NCBI RefSeq assembly: GCF_037126465.1
Contig: NC_088202.1
Location: forward strand, 119,116,123 to 119,180,122
From: Ornithodoros turicata
Taxonomy: Eukaryota > Arthropoda > Arachnida > Ixodida > Argasidae
Direction of reading: 5' to 3'
DNA: 64,000 nt
In this document: positions 10,264 through 20,344 of the stretch, in pieces
Layout of the letters: each line of letters opens with the position of its first letter
How positions within the stretch are numbered: position 1 is the first letter of the stretch
Notes under the pieces: generated by a model
What the model was told of the DNA's origin: nothing
Seen by the model: the letters and a program-made list of their open reading frames with translations, nothing else
The model's database searches: none
Made by a program: the position numbers and the translations under genes

Positions 10264-11691
10264 CAGGGTGTCGAACCGCAACAAATACGGGTTCGGTTCG
10301 GGTTCGGGTTCGCATTGTTTTGATTTCGTTCTGGTTCAGTTCCGGTTCGGCCACGCCAAAAACCGAACCGGTTCGCAAACCGGTTCGCAACCCCGAACCG
10401 GTTCGCGAACCGGTTCCACGCTCCCGTTTTATATGTTCCATAAAACTGCATTTATCAGGAAATGCGTGGCTAATAACTCTCTAGAGGTGAGGTAGCCCTT
10501 TAGCGAGAGCAATGAGAAATGGATGAACACTTATTCCAAATAGAGTCCACGCTGTTGAAGCGGTTTAGTCCTGCTACTTTCTGTTCCCAAAATCTCTTTT
10601 TTCACACGCACTGTGCCAGCAAGATACACTTAAAGGAAGCCTAATAAGATGGACAGCGCAACATATAGACGACAGTACTTGCCGGCACACTGCCTTTGCA
10701 GCGTGAATCGATCTGAAACCGTACTGAAGCATGTCGAAAATAAGCCGCCAGCCTTACTCTGTCCGAGCTCACAGCAGTGTACTAGTTTATCCACAACACA
10801 AAGGCAATGTGTCACGACACAACTGCACTACCAATAAGAAGAACCACATTTACTTTTCAAACCACGTCCAATCAAACAGGCACCGTTCTGCGTACGCTCC
10901 TTCTCCACTTCTCATATTTCTGACTTGGTTAATTTGTACTGCTCACGTGTAAAGGGAAATCTTGGGCGCTTATTTGATCACATATTCGTCCTGTAGAGCT
11001 ACATAACTGGCCTACTCCATTCCTGTTTCATTCGTCCGCGTGTACTCTTAAAAATGAACTTCACCGCATAGCACGCTCCTAGCCAACCACCATCTCGAAT
11101 GATATCGTTATCTGCCCTGACCTGTTGAAAACGGGAGGCGTACGCCTTTTTGTGACACTTATGCTGTTCATAATTGTCACAAAAAAGGCGTACGCCTCCC
11201 GTTTTCAACAAATCAGGGCAGAAAACGATATCATTCGAGATGGTGGTTGGCTAGGAGCGTGCTATGCGGTGAAGCTCATTTCTAAGAGTGATGGCACCTC
11301 GTCTCTGAAGAGTAGACGCCGCATCACCGCGTGCGTGGGGCGCTAGCCGCGGCGCTCACAAGGACAACTGCGCTTCAACGTGTTAAAAAGACACTGAAAG
11401 TATACTTACTATACGTCGTCGTCTGACTGCTAGGTGAAAATTTCTGAAATCCATTATATAGGCGCGTGATGATGATACCAATGTGCCTTCGTTCGGGGAT
11501 AGAGAGGAACTCTTATGCTGACTTCTTTTATGTCCGAACCGTTTTGTTGCGAACCGGTTACCGCTATTATTTTTTACGGTTCTGCTCCGGTTCGGGTTCA
11601 GCAGTGTCATGAAAATTTCGGTTCGGGTTCGGTTCCGGCAAAAATAACGGTTCGGGTACGGTTTTCGGTTCGGGTTCGGTTCGACACCCTG
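10264..11691. mobile_element. hAT-type element, GGTTCG family, 8 bp target duplication
   Basis: The termini are CAGGGTGTCGAACCG and its inverted copy CGGTTCGACACCCTG. The flanks are an exact 8 bp duplication ATCTGGAG at 10256-10263 and 11692-11699. Both subterminal zones are full of GGTTCGGGTTCG-like repeats (10285-10420 and 11530-11685), inverted relative to each other. CAG-starting ends with 8 bp duplications are diagnostic of the hAT superfamily. No transposase is seen in the 1428 bp, so it is non-autonomous. It sits inside LINE-A and itself contains a fold-back element at 11044-11289. Confidence 0.92.
11044..11289. mobile_element. Near-perfect 246 bp palindromic fold-back element
   Basis: Arms of about 110 bp (start ACTCTTAAAAATGAACTTC, inner GGCGTACGCCTCCCGTTTTC) face each other around a centre of about 19 bases (ACTTATGCTGTTCATAATT). 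The arms differ at only a few positions. It is inserted in the middle of the hAT element and has no coding capacity. The target duplication is unclear, so the superfamily is unassigned. Confidence 0.85.
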
Positions 11692-12005
11692 ATCTGGAGC
11701 ATATTCTTCTTCATTGCCCTCACTACCTACCTTCCCGAACCACACTCTCCCAGCCTCTTCGTCAGCTGGACTCTCGCCCTTTCTCCCTATCGAAATTGCT
11801 TGGTCCCTGGCCCAATCCAGCCCAGCAACGCTCAAAGCTCGTGACATTTCTTGACACCATCGGACAATGGGCACCACTGTGAAGGGGCTCGTTATTTTAT
11901 TCCCCACATTCCCACCAGCAATGGGGTAGTGTATCGCCTGTGGCGATGAAACTCCCCGCTCTCCAAGGTCAAAAATAAAGTTGTTGTTGTTGTTCTTTAA
12001 TCCTT

Positions 12006-12890
12006 ATTTTTCTTTGTTGCGTAAATGGTCTCCTAACATCTGCATGCCACAACGTAATTCTCACAAGGAGAGTAATCACTGTATAAATTATACAGAAGAC
12101 ACTAACCTCGTTACGTCCAGATGCAACAGTCTTGGAAGACAGATTCAAGGGAAGCACTGCAGACGGCTGTAGGCGGAGGTTCTTTGTACTCAAACTGAGG
12201 GGTCCGTCTCATAGTCTGCATTCTCCAAATAGTATGGGCAAAATCCGCTGCCAACCATACCTGCCGCTGCGGTTGAACGCGCAGTATCGTACGGAACTGA
12301 ATGCCCGCCGAGAAATCTCGCTTTGACGACACAACCGAGGCATGTCAAATGAAGTCTGTGTACCTCGATAAATTGGTCGTTGTTCCAAAAGATATAAATA
12401 AAGAAAACTTGGAAATACACACACTACACTAACGCTGTGAAACAGCGCGCTGGATCCCGAAAATCGTCGTAGGTCGTAGCTTCTAGCCTCGTAGCTAGTT
12501 CTTCTTTCCACGGAAGTCGCTAATTGGATTATCGCAGTTATAAAACAGGTCGCAGATTTCGAAGTATATACATGCTTTTTCAGCCATTGTGACAACAGTA
12601 TATCGGCATAAAAATGTTGGTTCTTGCTGAAAGTTGTTGTTGTAGTGCTCGATCACGTGACGGTATTCTGCGCGCTGATTGCATGGGCGATTAACGTCAT
12701 CCCAATGGGATGACCAGATGAGTTTTCTATATATGCTTACGTTTTCTTGGTTTGACGCTAGGTGTGCCAGCGTCGGCGTGAACCGCGATGTTCAAAATTC
12801 GAGTTTACGAAAACTACGAGGTGTTGAGGCATGCATTTTCGTATGTGAAGTTGCTTGTGTGTATTCTATCGGTAGCCACTGCGGAAAAAT
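12006..12890. other. Unassigned DNA, one weak exon-like segment
   Basis: No repeat family recognised. On the minus strand 12107-12194 has a CCCTCAG acceptor and a GAG|GTTAGT donor around an open 88-nt segment reading NLRLQPSAVLPLNLSS. Its phase does not join the exon-like segments beyond the LINE insertion, so support is weak. Confidence 0.35.
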
Positions 12891-12920
12891 CTCTCCAGCT
12901 TCTGGTCAGAGACCCTTTAA
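12891..12920 (-). repeat. TTAA-flanked transposon terminus (right)
   Basis: CCAGCTTCTGGTCAGAGACCC followed by TTTAA is the inverted counterpart of the terminus at 4463-4492, matching over about 25 bases with one mismatch. Confidence 0.6.
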
Positions 12921-13262
12921 GCATCATATCAAGTGTTCGCTGGTTGGAAGATGGATGACACGTACAATCTAGTGCTCTTCTTACAGACTTAGCCTGCGTT
13001 CCAATACCTCGCGCCCGAGAAGCCGCCTGACTAGGCAGCTGAGTAGACCTCTTTGCTTGTTAATATTGGGACAGGCTCGCCTAGCCGAGGCGCCTGTGGC
13101 GCCATCTCGTTGCTCACATATAGACCCTAGGCAATTTCCTTTCTGCTGATCCAAGTAAATTCTGGAGGTTCCTCTCGCCGTCACATAAATCAATAGACAA
13201 GATGAATATAGATAATCACGTTGTCACTGAAACTGTTCAGATAGCATAGCACATGAATCACT

Positions 13263-13417
13263 ACCCAAGCAGCACAATGTACTGAAAGTCGAGTGCAATA
13301 GGGGTGGACGGGTAGGTGGAAGGCCTTGAACATAATTCTGAAACTAAAGAACATTGATAAGACACATACTGGCCACCCCTATTGCACTTGACTTTCAGTA
13401 CATTGCGCTGCTTGGGT
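13263..13417. repeat. Fold-back repeat, 45 bp arms
   Basis: Arms at 13263-13307 and 13373-13417 (ACCCAAGCAGCACAATGTAC on the left) are inverted copies with two mismatches, separated by 65 bases. It directly abuts the LINE reverse transcriptase remnant that begins at 13418. It is a small non-autonomous element of unknown class. Confidence 0.85.
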
Positions 13418-14570
13418 ATTTTTGTTCTGTCTTTTCAAAAGATGACGGACTTAGGCCGGATTTCGTAGTCGATGTGCCACTGTCTGTTCCTGATATTGTT
13501 GTTTCCCGTGCGGGAATATTTAATTGCCTGGTCCAAGTGAATGGCAAAAAGGCGATCGGCCTAGATAATATTCCCAACTCATTTCTTCAACGATACGCGG
13601 AATGGTGCAGCTTTTATCTTGAATTTAATCTTTAAGAAATCCCTGGAGTCGGGTCACGTTCCACGACAGTGGAAACAAGCTAAAGTAGTGCCTGTTTTCA
13701 AGACAGGTGATAAGCTAGATGTGTCTAATTACCGACCGGTTTCCCTGCTATCGACCTGTAGTAAGATCCTTGAACATATTGTATACAAGCACCTAATGGA
13801 TTTTTTTTAACAACATATTTTTTTTTTTGCGCCATCGCAGCACGGGTTTCGTAAAGGTGTGTCCACAACCACGCAGCTCGTTGAAACGGTACACTGTCTT
13901 CAATATTCAATATATTTCTTAGTCATCTCTATTAGAAAATACATACATATTTACATACAGCTGGAGAACCCAGTAGGAAACAATATCCCTGTCTTGCTTC
14001 ATCTATTAACCTTCGGGGACAATTGGACATCATATTTCTTGACCTTTCTAAGGCATTCGATAAAGTACCTCATGATAAGCTAATTCTTAAGTTCCGAATC
14101 TTGTCCATAATGAAACGTTAGTTTCGTGGATTACTAATTACCTCGATGGGAGGTAGCAACTGGTGCAAATAGGAAGCATTAACTCTCATTTGGCCCCTGT
14201 GATGTCCGGCGTACCACAGGGTTCTGTTCTGGGACCATTGCTATTCTTGTTATATATTAACGATATTACAAAGCATATTCCAGTGCAGATTCGCCTTTTT
14301 GCCGATGATTGTTTAATCTTTATGATATTGAGTCAATATCGGACCAACTACTTTTGAATGATTGCCTTGCCAGGATCAATGACGGGTGCAAGACTTGGCA
14401 AATGGAATTGAACTTTAAAAAGTGTTCATCTATGCACGTTCTGTAGAACAGTTTTCTACAGCTTTATCATTGATGTGTCCTGATGCTGCCCTTGCTTGAT
14501 TCTGTGCCCACCCCTACTTAGGCTCATGAAATTGGGCCAGTAGTATGTGAAATAAAAATAAAATAAATGA
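13418..14570 (+). pseudogene. CR1/Jockey-type LINE reverse transcriptase, broken
   Basis: In order, in shifting frames, the sequence shows: the N-terminal polymerase region (FCSVFSKDDG, KKAIGLDNIPNSFLQ); the block VVPVFKTGDKLDVSNYRPVS then LLSTCSKILE; LDIIFLDLSKAFDKVPHDKL (first catalytic Asp region); SGVPQGSVLGPLLFLLYIND; and LFADDCLIF (catalytic FADD box). These are the ordered motifs of LINE reverse transcriptases of the CR1/L2/Jockey group. Several frameshifts and stops break it, and a stretch near 13900-13990 looks foreign or decayed. The 3' end is A-rich (AATAAAAATAAAATAAATG, about 14550-14570). No endonuclease is left. Confidence 0.85.
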
Positions 14571-15765
14571 AACGATAGAGAATATTATGTGAAAAACGCA
14601 TCATCCTGCTTTGCTTGGCGAGGATGTTCTGTCGGCGTTCCGTGTGACGCGAATAATATTTAAAGCGAATTAATAGTTAAAGTTGGACCGTTCCATAGAA
14701 TCTGAGGACATTCAAAGGTGGCATTATAGTGAGCCGAATATGGTGAAGGCCAGGGATTTCCGCACGATGACATCTCTGGGGGCTGTTGCAATTCCGTACA
14801 ATGCCGGAGAGGTTGGGGGTGACACCCATTATCGTATGGTATTTGCGGGGCGTGAGGGGAGTGTGGGGGTGCTATGAAGGTCAGTGCGACATTGAGAAGA
14901 TTTCTGTGGATCCAGTAGCACAGGAACTACAGGCGTGGACACTTACGGTTGTTTTACTCGCATATGAGGATGTAGGGATTGGGCCCTATAGGGATTTGGC
15001 ACGGTGGCAAAAGAGTTGTAGCGAACTGTTCATTGAGGTTTAGCGGGGAATTTTTCCCCTCATAGTCTTTTTCCGCATGCCTCAACCAATGCCGCGACCA
15101 ACCGAATCGTAGCTGCACAGGATTCGGCTATGTGTTTCTCGCACTGACGGTTGTTGTAAAACCCCCGGAAAAGTCCCTTCCTCAGACAGCTGTATACGTA
15201 ATGCTCTTCACTTCGTCCGCTTAGAACACACGTACTTCATAGCAGGTAGTTAAAAATATAGCCCGCGCGTTATGAGAAATTTCAAATTTAGAAGAACACC
15301 GCGGAAAAACGATTCACACTATGTCGTCCTATTGCGCATATTGGCAAACCGCCTACATTGCAAAGTAGCAGTCGTCAATGACTGCTGCGCAACATTATTC
15401 CAAGTTTAGTTTTCGTTTCTCTCTTTTTTTTCTCTCTCTCTCTTTTCTTTTTTTTTTTTGTGTGTGTCTGTTTGGGTCGACGCAACGTTGTGTGCGTAGG
15501 TCAAAAATACGCACCTTTACGAACTTATCGAAAACTACATCTATTAAACCTGAAGCGTTTTGAGGCGAGCGACAGACTTAGTTTGGAGGAGGTAATATTT
15601 CCATCACCTGAACTATCTATTACCTATTTGTTGTTGTTGTTATCATCTGAGCAAACTATGTAGAAATGAAGCTCAATGAAGAAGCACTGGCGTTGGTCTC
15701 CATTCTTCTCTTGTCATCCTTATCATGACAATCATCAACATCAAGAAGAAAGAGGCGCAACACGC
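14571..15765. other. Intergenic DNA
   Basis: No gene recognised. An open frame at 14683-14877 has no known motif. Pyrimidine-rich simple sequence lies at 15410-15475 and a short (TTG)n run near 15630. Confidence 0.45.
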
Positions 15766-15846
15766 TCAAAGGTTGCAAGCCTCCGCACAGCTGATAAGGC
15801 GAATAATGTCGAAACAGCTGTCCAGTGCTGCTATGGCGACGTTAGA
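15766..15846 (+). ncRNA. Decayed hammerhead ribozyme motif
   Basis: CUGAUAA (15791-15797) is followed by a weak stem II (GGC/GUC), GAAA (15811-15814), CAGCUG and UC, then CAGUGCUG that can pair with GCACAG before the core (one mismatch). The order and sequence match the motif at 48288-48365, and similarity extends about 100 nt. The conserved CUGAUGA is CUGAUAA here, so G8 in standard hammerhead numbering, a catalytic residue, is A. Cleavage is therefore not expected. Confidence 0.6.
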
Positions 15847-15994
15847 GCACTTACATTTTACACTTGCATTATAGAGTCATTTTTGTAACGCTCATATCAG
15901 GTCAATGTGTACTCGTAAAGCATGGGCTTTCCTACCAACTACTTCCGCCTGACCGACCACCTGCCCTGTTTACCACTCACTGGTTACTTCACGG

Positions 15995-16987
15995 CAGAGT
16001 TGCAAAAATTACTTTTATTATGTGATGCATTACCATTACTCATTAAATTTCAAAGTAATGCTCGACATTATTCATTACTTTTCACGTTCGACAAGCATTA
16101 CTAATGTCATTACTTTGATGCAGCAATAATATTGCTTATCTTCTGTGCCCTACTCCTTCCTGTTGTCCTCTGTCGACCTGTCCACGTCTGTACGACACAC
16201 ATAGCCACAGTTGCTTCGCGGCACCAACACGGAATAAAATATTACTTTGACATTACAGTTTCCCACAGTCGCAGAGTCATATGTGTCCTATGTATGTGTC
16301 ACACAGTCCTATGTAACAAAGTAAAAGACGGATAACGAACCTGTACAATGCGTACTTATTCAAACACCACATTGCACAGTTTGACTGTGGGAAACTGTAA
16401 TGCTGAAGTAATGTCATTTTAGTGTCATAGAAATCATAATTTCTGTAAAATCGCTACTTATGAATGAGAGTATGGCATAGATGCAAGCCACTGGTGGACA
16501 AACTACATGATATCAGAAACCTGAGTCTGGGCAACAAATAGAGGGATACGGTATTTGTCTTGTCCCTCGAGTTGTTGCCCGGTCTCAGACTTTTCACATC
16601 ATGGACTTATGAATAATTTCGTCGAGAGACTAAACATTTTTTGCCTTCATTGCACGAGATGAGAGCAGTATATGCATAATTCAAATGAGCAACCATGGGT
16701 AAGATTAATTGCAGCGCAGAAGTTCAAAGATTCTGTCCTCCGTTTTAGTGACCTGGTCGGTGACAAAAGTGGGTAGGAAAAACCAGTTTGGTGATTTTCC
16801 TTGCCTGGGGCAGGCACAATTCATAACTGCTGGCTTTAGACAATGCCCGAATTTTCAAACCAAGTAATGAGTAATGTCATTACGCATCACCTGGGCAAAA
16901 TGTAATGGGACTACATTGCTGAGCCACAAGATGTAGCGCATTAGAGCTATTCATTACCGGGATGTAATGCATTACTCACCATCTCTG
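15995..16987. mobile_element. hAT-like element, GTAATG family, with nested inserts
   Basis: The left end CAGAGTTGC and right end (inverted) CAGAGATGGTGAGTAATGC are followed inward by many GTAATG/CATTAC repeats at both ends (16015-16110 and 16860-16980). The flanks CTTCACGG and CTTCATTA share only their first five bases, so the 8 bp duplication is decayed or wrong. Inside are a SINE tail (about 16143-16236), an inverted repeat of ATTACAGTTTCCCACAGTC (about 16253 and 16383), and a hairpin of GTCTGGGCAACAA type (about 16500-16605). No transposase was found. Confidence 0.7.
16143..16236 (+). mobile_element. SINE 3' fragment (TTGCTTCGCGGC family)
   Basis: CTCTGTCGACCTGTCCAC through CATAGCCACAGTTGC, TTCGCGGC and ACACGGAATAAAA matches the 3' half of the full copy at 49250-49535. 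It is 5' truncated, lacks the tRNA-like head, and lies inside the hAT-like element. Confidence 0.75.
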
Positions 16988-18240
16988 CTTCATTATACGG
17001 CGAACGTAATCCACTATTCCCGAGAGATGCGCGTGCAACGCATGCGGCATCCCACCGAGCGGATGCAGCTTACGACCTTCAAATCCCCGTCCGGGTGTCT
17101 CAAAGCAAGCTACAAGAAGCTAATACGCTACGCGAAGCTATCCACAATCAGATTCCATATAAATTATTCGTTCCAGAAACCTAAGCTGCTTGTTGGCGGA
17201 CCGCAAGCCACTCTACTCCATGTCCGTGCGCATAACAGGATCCACGATGTGTAAGCTGACCCCGAAATCGCATTTGCAGTTTGAACGAGTTCGAGTTTTC
17301 CCTACGCATGTGGATGTAAAGTTGATGAACCGCGTAGTCAAGTCAATATTGAACATCGCGTGTGATAGAAAGAAGAAACACGAATACACTCCGCGGACGG
17401 CTTTTAGCAGGTTTGTAACATGGACTAGCACCACATTTCTATCCCGTACACGAAGAGATACAGTATTTTCACGAAGTTAAGCTGAGGTTCGACATTATTC
17501 AATGTGTCAAGTTGACAATTTCAAGTTGACAATTCAGTTCAGTTCATAGGTTCTATGTCACATTGGTTAAATATGGATCAATTACAGCGACGTCATCATA
17601 ACTCGGTATATTGTATACTTTGAAATTTTGAATGAATCTGTAGATCAAAATATTCGTACTCCACCAGTTTGAAAACTAGCAAGGTCGTGATTCTTCCTTC
17701 CTGATTCCTTCGTGATTCTTCTTTCCTTCGCGCGATCAGCAAAGGCCGTGCCTCTGCTGTGGCACTCACCCATGATGGCGTGTGAGTAATGATAAGATGA
17801 AGCAAATGCCATCGATCGGCATCCAAAAGAGAGCGCACACAGAGAGACCAATAAAAGCTGCCCTTCGCGTTTGGATGCTGCAGATAGTAGTGTGGCTTCG
17901 GTGATGTAGTTCTGTCACGTACATGGCGTTCCTGAAAGAAGAACAAAACCAAGAATCATCTGCGATGACGATTAGAACGGGATTGCAATGGACATATTCA
18001 GTAATATTCAATGGCAGTATCTTATCTCGTATAATGCCATGCTTATCGATATCATGCGTACTCTTGTAGATACTTCAAAAGAAAAAAAAATCTCATGAAC
18101 AGTTTTCTTCGCGTTTTCTTCTTTCTTTGTTTTTTTTTTTCCTTTCAAAGGGAACTGCGACATTGTCGGGACCGTCTCTTCCTCTATTTTTTTCTTCTAA
18201 TCGCTGACTCACCTTACGTTTGAAGCTGCTTCCAGATATT
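16988..18240. other. Intergenic DNA
   Basis: No gene recognised. Open frames at 16967-17480 (plus) and 17596-17952 (minus) carry no motif I can name. A tandem pair of TCAAGTTGACAATT lies near 17506-17535. Confidence 0.45.
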
Positions 18241-18245
18241 ACGTC

Positions 18246-18719
18246 ATAGTTTGACATATCTGTAATGTGCAATATGTTATTCAAGACGTGCCTCTAATTT
18301 TAGATATAGGCAATCTATCCACCAAGATTATTCCATATATTTGTATTGTATTTTGCTTGTGCCAATTTTTTTTTCATGACGTTGTGCAGTTTTTCTTATC
18401 AGTATAGCGTATGATTTCTGCAGTCTTTTACTCATCATTTTGCCATCTTCTAGTCCTATAGTTTCACATATCTGTAATGTGCATTATCTTATTCGAGACG
18501 TGCCTGTAATTTCAGTTATTACCAATCTACCAACATTATCGTATACATGTTCTGTGACCTGCGTGTGTATTACGTAAGCTGTGCGTGTATTCTCCATTTC
18601 CTGGGTATCTGTGGCGTTGAGCATTATGTAGAACTTTGTGAGCGTGCGCCAACGCCAACGCCTCCGAGGCTGTTCTTGGGCACGTAATAAAAATGCGGTA
18701 TTATTATTATTATTTTAGT
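18246..18719 (+). repeat. Repeat unit with internal direct repeat and (ATT)n tail
   Basis: About 85 bp starting ATAGTTTGACATATCTGTAA at 18246 recurs at 18458 (offset 212) with about 80 percent identity. The segment ends in CACGTAATAAAAATGCGGTA and an ATT run, as LINE 3' untranslated regions of CR1/L2 type do. No coding part is left, so the family is uncertain. Confidence 0.5.
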
Positions 18720-18724
18720 TCATC

Positions 18725-19560
18725 ATGAACCCTCGACTTGAGAGCCCTCGTTCACAATGTTTTCGCATTTTATGGACGATACCTCGTAGGACAAGGCTCT
18801 ACTCTTGTTTTTCTCCCTGCTTTCATGAAGCCTCGATTTCCGACCGAGCCTACATTCATTATCGGACTAGCCTACGAGGGTCACAGTCAGAGGTCAGCAA
18901 AGCACCATGCGTCACAAATGACCGACAGCTGACTGTCTACGCACTAGGAAATGTGACCCATGTTTTCGGGGCAAGAACATGTGCCGGCCCGTGGGCGATG
19001 ACGAAGACGTGCCTCCGCTGCACGAAGGCAATACAATAGCCCTGCAGTGGGTTCCGTCGCACAATGGCCTACTTGGAAATGAGAGAGCCGACACATTGGC
19101 CAAGGAGGCCGCAACGCTTCCACCTATACATTGCCTACTGGGGTAGCCAGTTCGACTTCGTCATGACTCACATCCCCATGTTTTTCAGTATCACATCACC
19201 ATCACATTGCCTGCCATTACAAGTAACGCTCAAGCGCAAAATGCTACTAACCGACATGTGTGGCGCAAGGATGCAAGGACATCGATGCAAATAGCTCTTC
19301 CCATCTGCACCACGAATAGCTTCACTATGCAAAAAACTTCGCTTCTAATGAGACTAAGGACTCGAAGCGCAAAGACAAAGGATGTTCTCTACATCACAGG
19401 ACGAAGTAAAGATGAGTCGTGCAACTCCTGTGATGTCAAAGAAAATATAGAACATATATACTGCTTCATTTCAGAAAATACAAACATCAGCGAAGACGCC
19501 TCATGGAAGCAATGAAGAACTTGGGCCACTAGAATCGCGCATTTACCCCACAGGATTAAT
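18725..19560 (+). pseudogene. LINE C-terminal RNase H and zinc-knuckle remnant
   Basis: The clearest block reads IALQWVPSHNGLLGNERADT then LAKEAATLPP at about 19030-19130, the last RNase H motif. After frameshifts, 19207-19515 encodes LLMRLRTRSAKTKDVLYITG, CNSCDVKENIEHIYC, the Cys/His tail found after RNase H in I/Jockey-like LINEs. The upstream part (18725-19000) is degraded, and reverse transcriptase is absent. It is a different family from LINE-A by sequence. Confidence 0.75.
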
Positions 19561-20011
19561 GTCAACACGACGGACGACACAAAGGATAGTGCTCGGCTTC
19601 GTGAAGGAGAGTGACCTCTACGGTCGTTTGACGCGGAGGAGAGATACCCACACAGCAAACCAAAACACTGACCAACGGACCGTCCGCTCAACGGACCACC
19701 GAAGGTAGCCACCGCCACTTATGAACATTGCACTGTACGGGACATTCCTATGTGTTGTGTGTGCTTCGTTTTCTTTTCTTTGCTTTTTGGGCAACTTGCC
19801 GCACTTTTCGGCAGGCAGACCGCCTTCTTCGTAAGAGTCATGCCACTCCACGCCGCGCCTCCACCAACCCCCTGAACAATAAAACTGCGCTGTTGGTCGT
19901 TGCTGAATATGTGGAGAATTAACAGGAACATGCACGGGGGTCAACGTCCGTTACTCTTTTAGTGTGCAAGCACTACATTGAGCACACGCATAGACACACA
20001 CATAAATGAAG
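19561..20011. other. Intergenic DNA, possible LINE 3' region
   Basis: No gene is supported. An AATAAAAC signal with surrounding pyrimidine-rich DNA (19760-19900) could be the 3' untranslated region of the preceding LINE or another retroelement end. Confidence 0.35.
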
Positions 20012-20136
20012 GATGACGGGGTGACTCCTTCCTGCTATCCTCTCTCCGTCTGTCCACATCTGTACGTCGCTCATAGCCACAGTTGCTTCGCGGCGCTAAC
20101 ACCCAATCAAAAAAAAAAAAAAAAGATGACGGGGTG
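20012..20136 (+). mobile_element. 5'-truncated SINE with exact 12 bp target duplication
   Basis: The body 20024-20124 carries the family tail CATAGCCACAGTTGCTTCGC, GGCGCTAACAC and a run of about 16 A. It is flanked by GATGACGGGGTG at 20012-20023 and 20125-20136. It shares its 3' half with 25302-25556 (minus) and 49250-49535. The poly-A end and target duplication show LINE-driven insertion. Confidence 0.92.
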
Positions 20137-20344
20137 GACGGTAATGTGAACAAAGAAATAAAGCACCAAGGGAAACGCAGTTGTCTATGGCATCTGTCTC
20201 AACTCCTCATTATTGGGTTCAATGCGGAACTTTGTCCCTTCTCGTACGATAGCCGCGATAAGATCACCCATGCCTCTTCATGCTACGCGCGTCCGTATGC
20301 TTCTTTTATACTCTTCAGCGAATCAGGCATGAGTACGTCGTGAG

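Larger units (their letters stand above)
9068..12005 (+). mobile_element. 5'-truncated LINE-A insertion with 13 bp target duplication
   Basis: The element body runs 9081-11992 and is flanked by an exact direct repeat TTCTTTAATCCTT at 9068-9080 and 11993-12005. It comprises the end of the polymerase region, RNase H, a C-terminal zinc-knuckle region, a short 3' untranslated region, and an AATAAAG(TTG)n tail. It is interrupted at 10264-11691 by a hAT-type element. Removing that insert restores the reading CHCGALEDLEHILLHCPHYL across the join. Other 3' copies lie at 5308, 52251, 55215 and 63112. Confidence 0.92.

Noticed and set aside
15987..16995. A clean 8 bp target duplication around the GTAATG element
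   Set aside because: Only the first five bases of CTTCACGG and CTTCATTA agree, so it is reported as tentative only.
19689..19944. An LTR retrotransposon end
   Set aside because: An AATAAAAC signal is present, but there is no paired LTR, primer-binding site or gag/pol sequence in the window.
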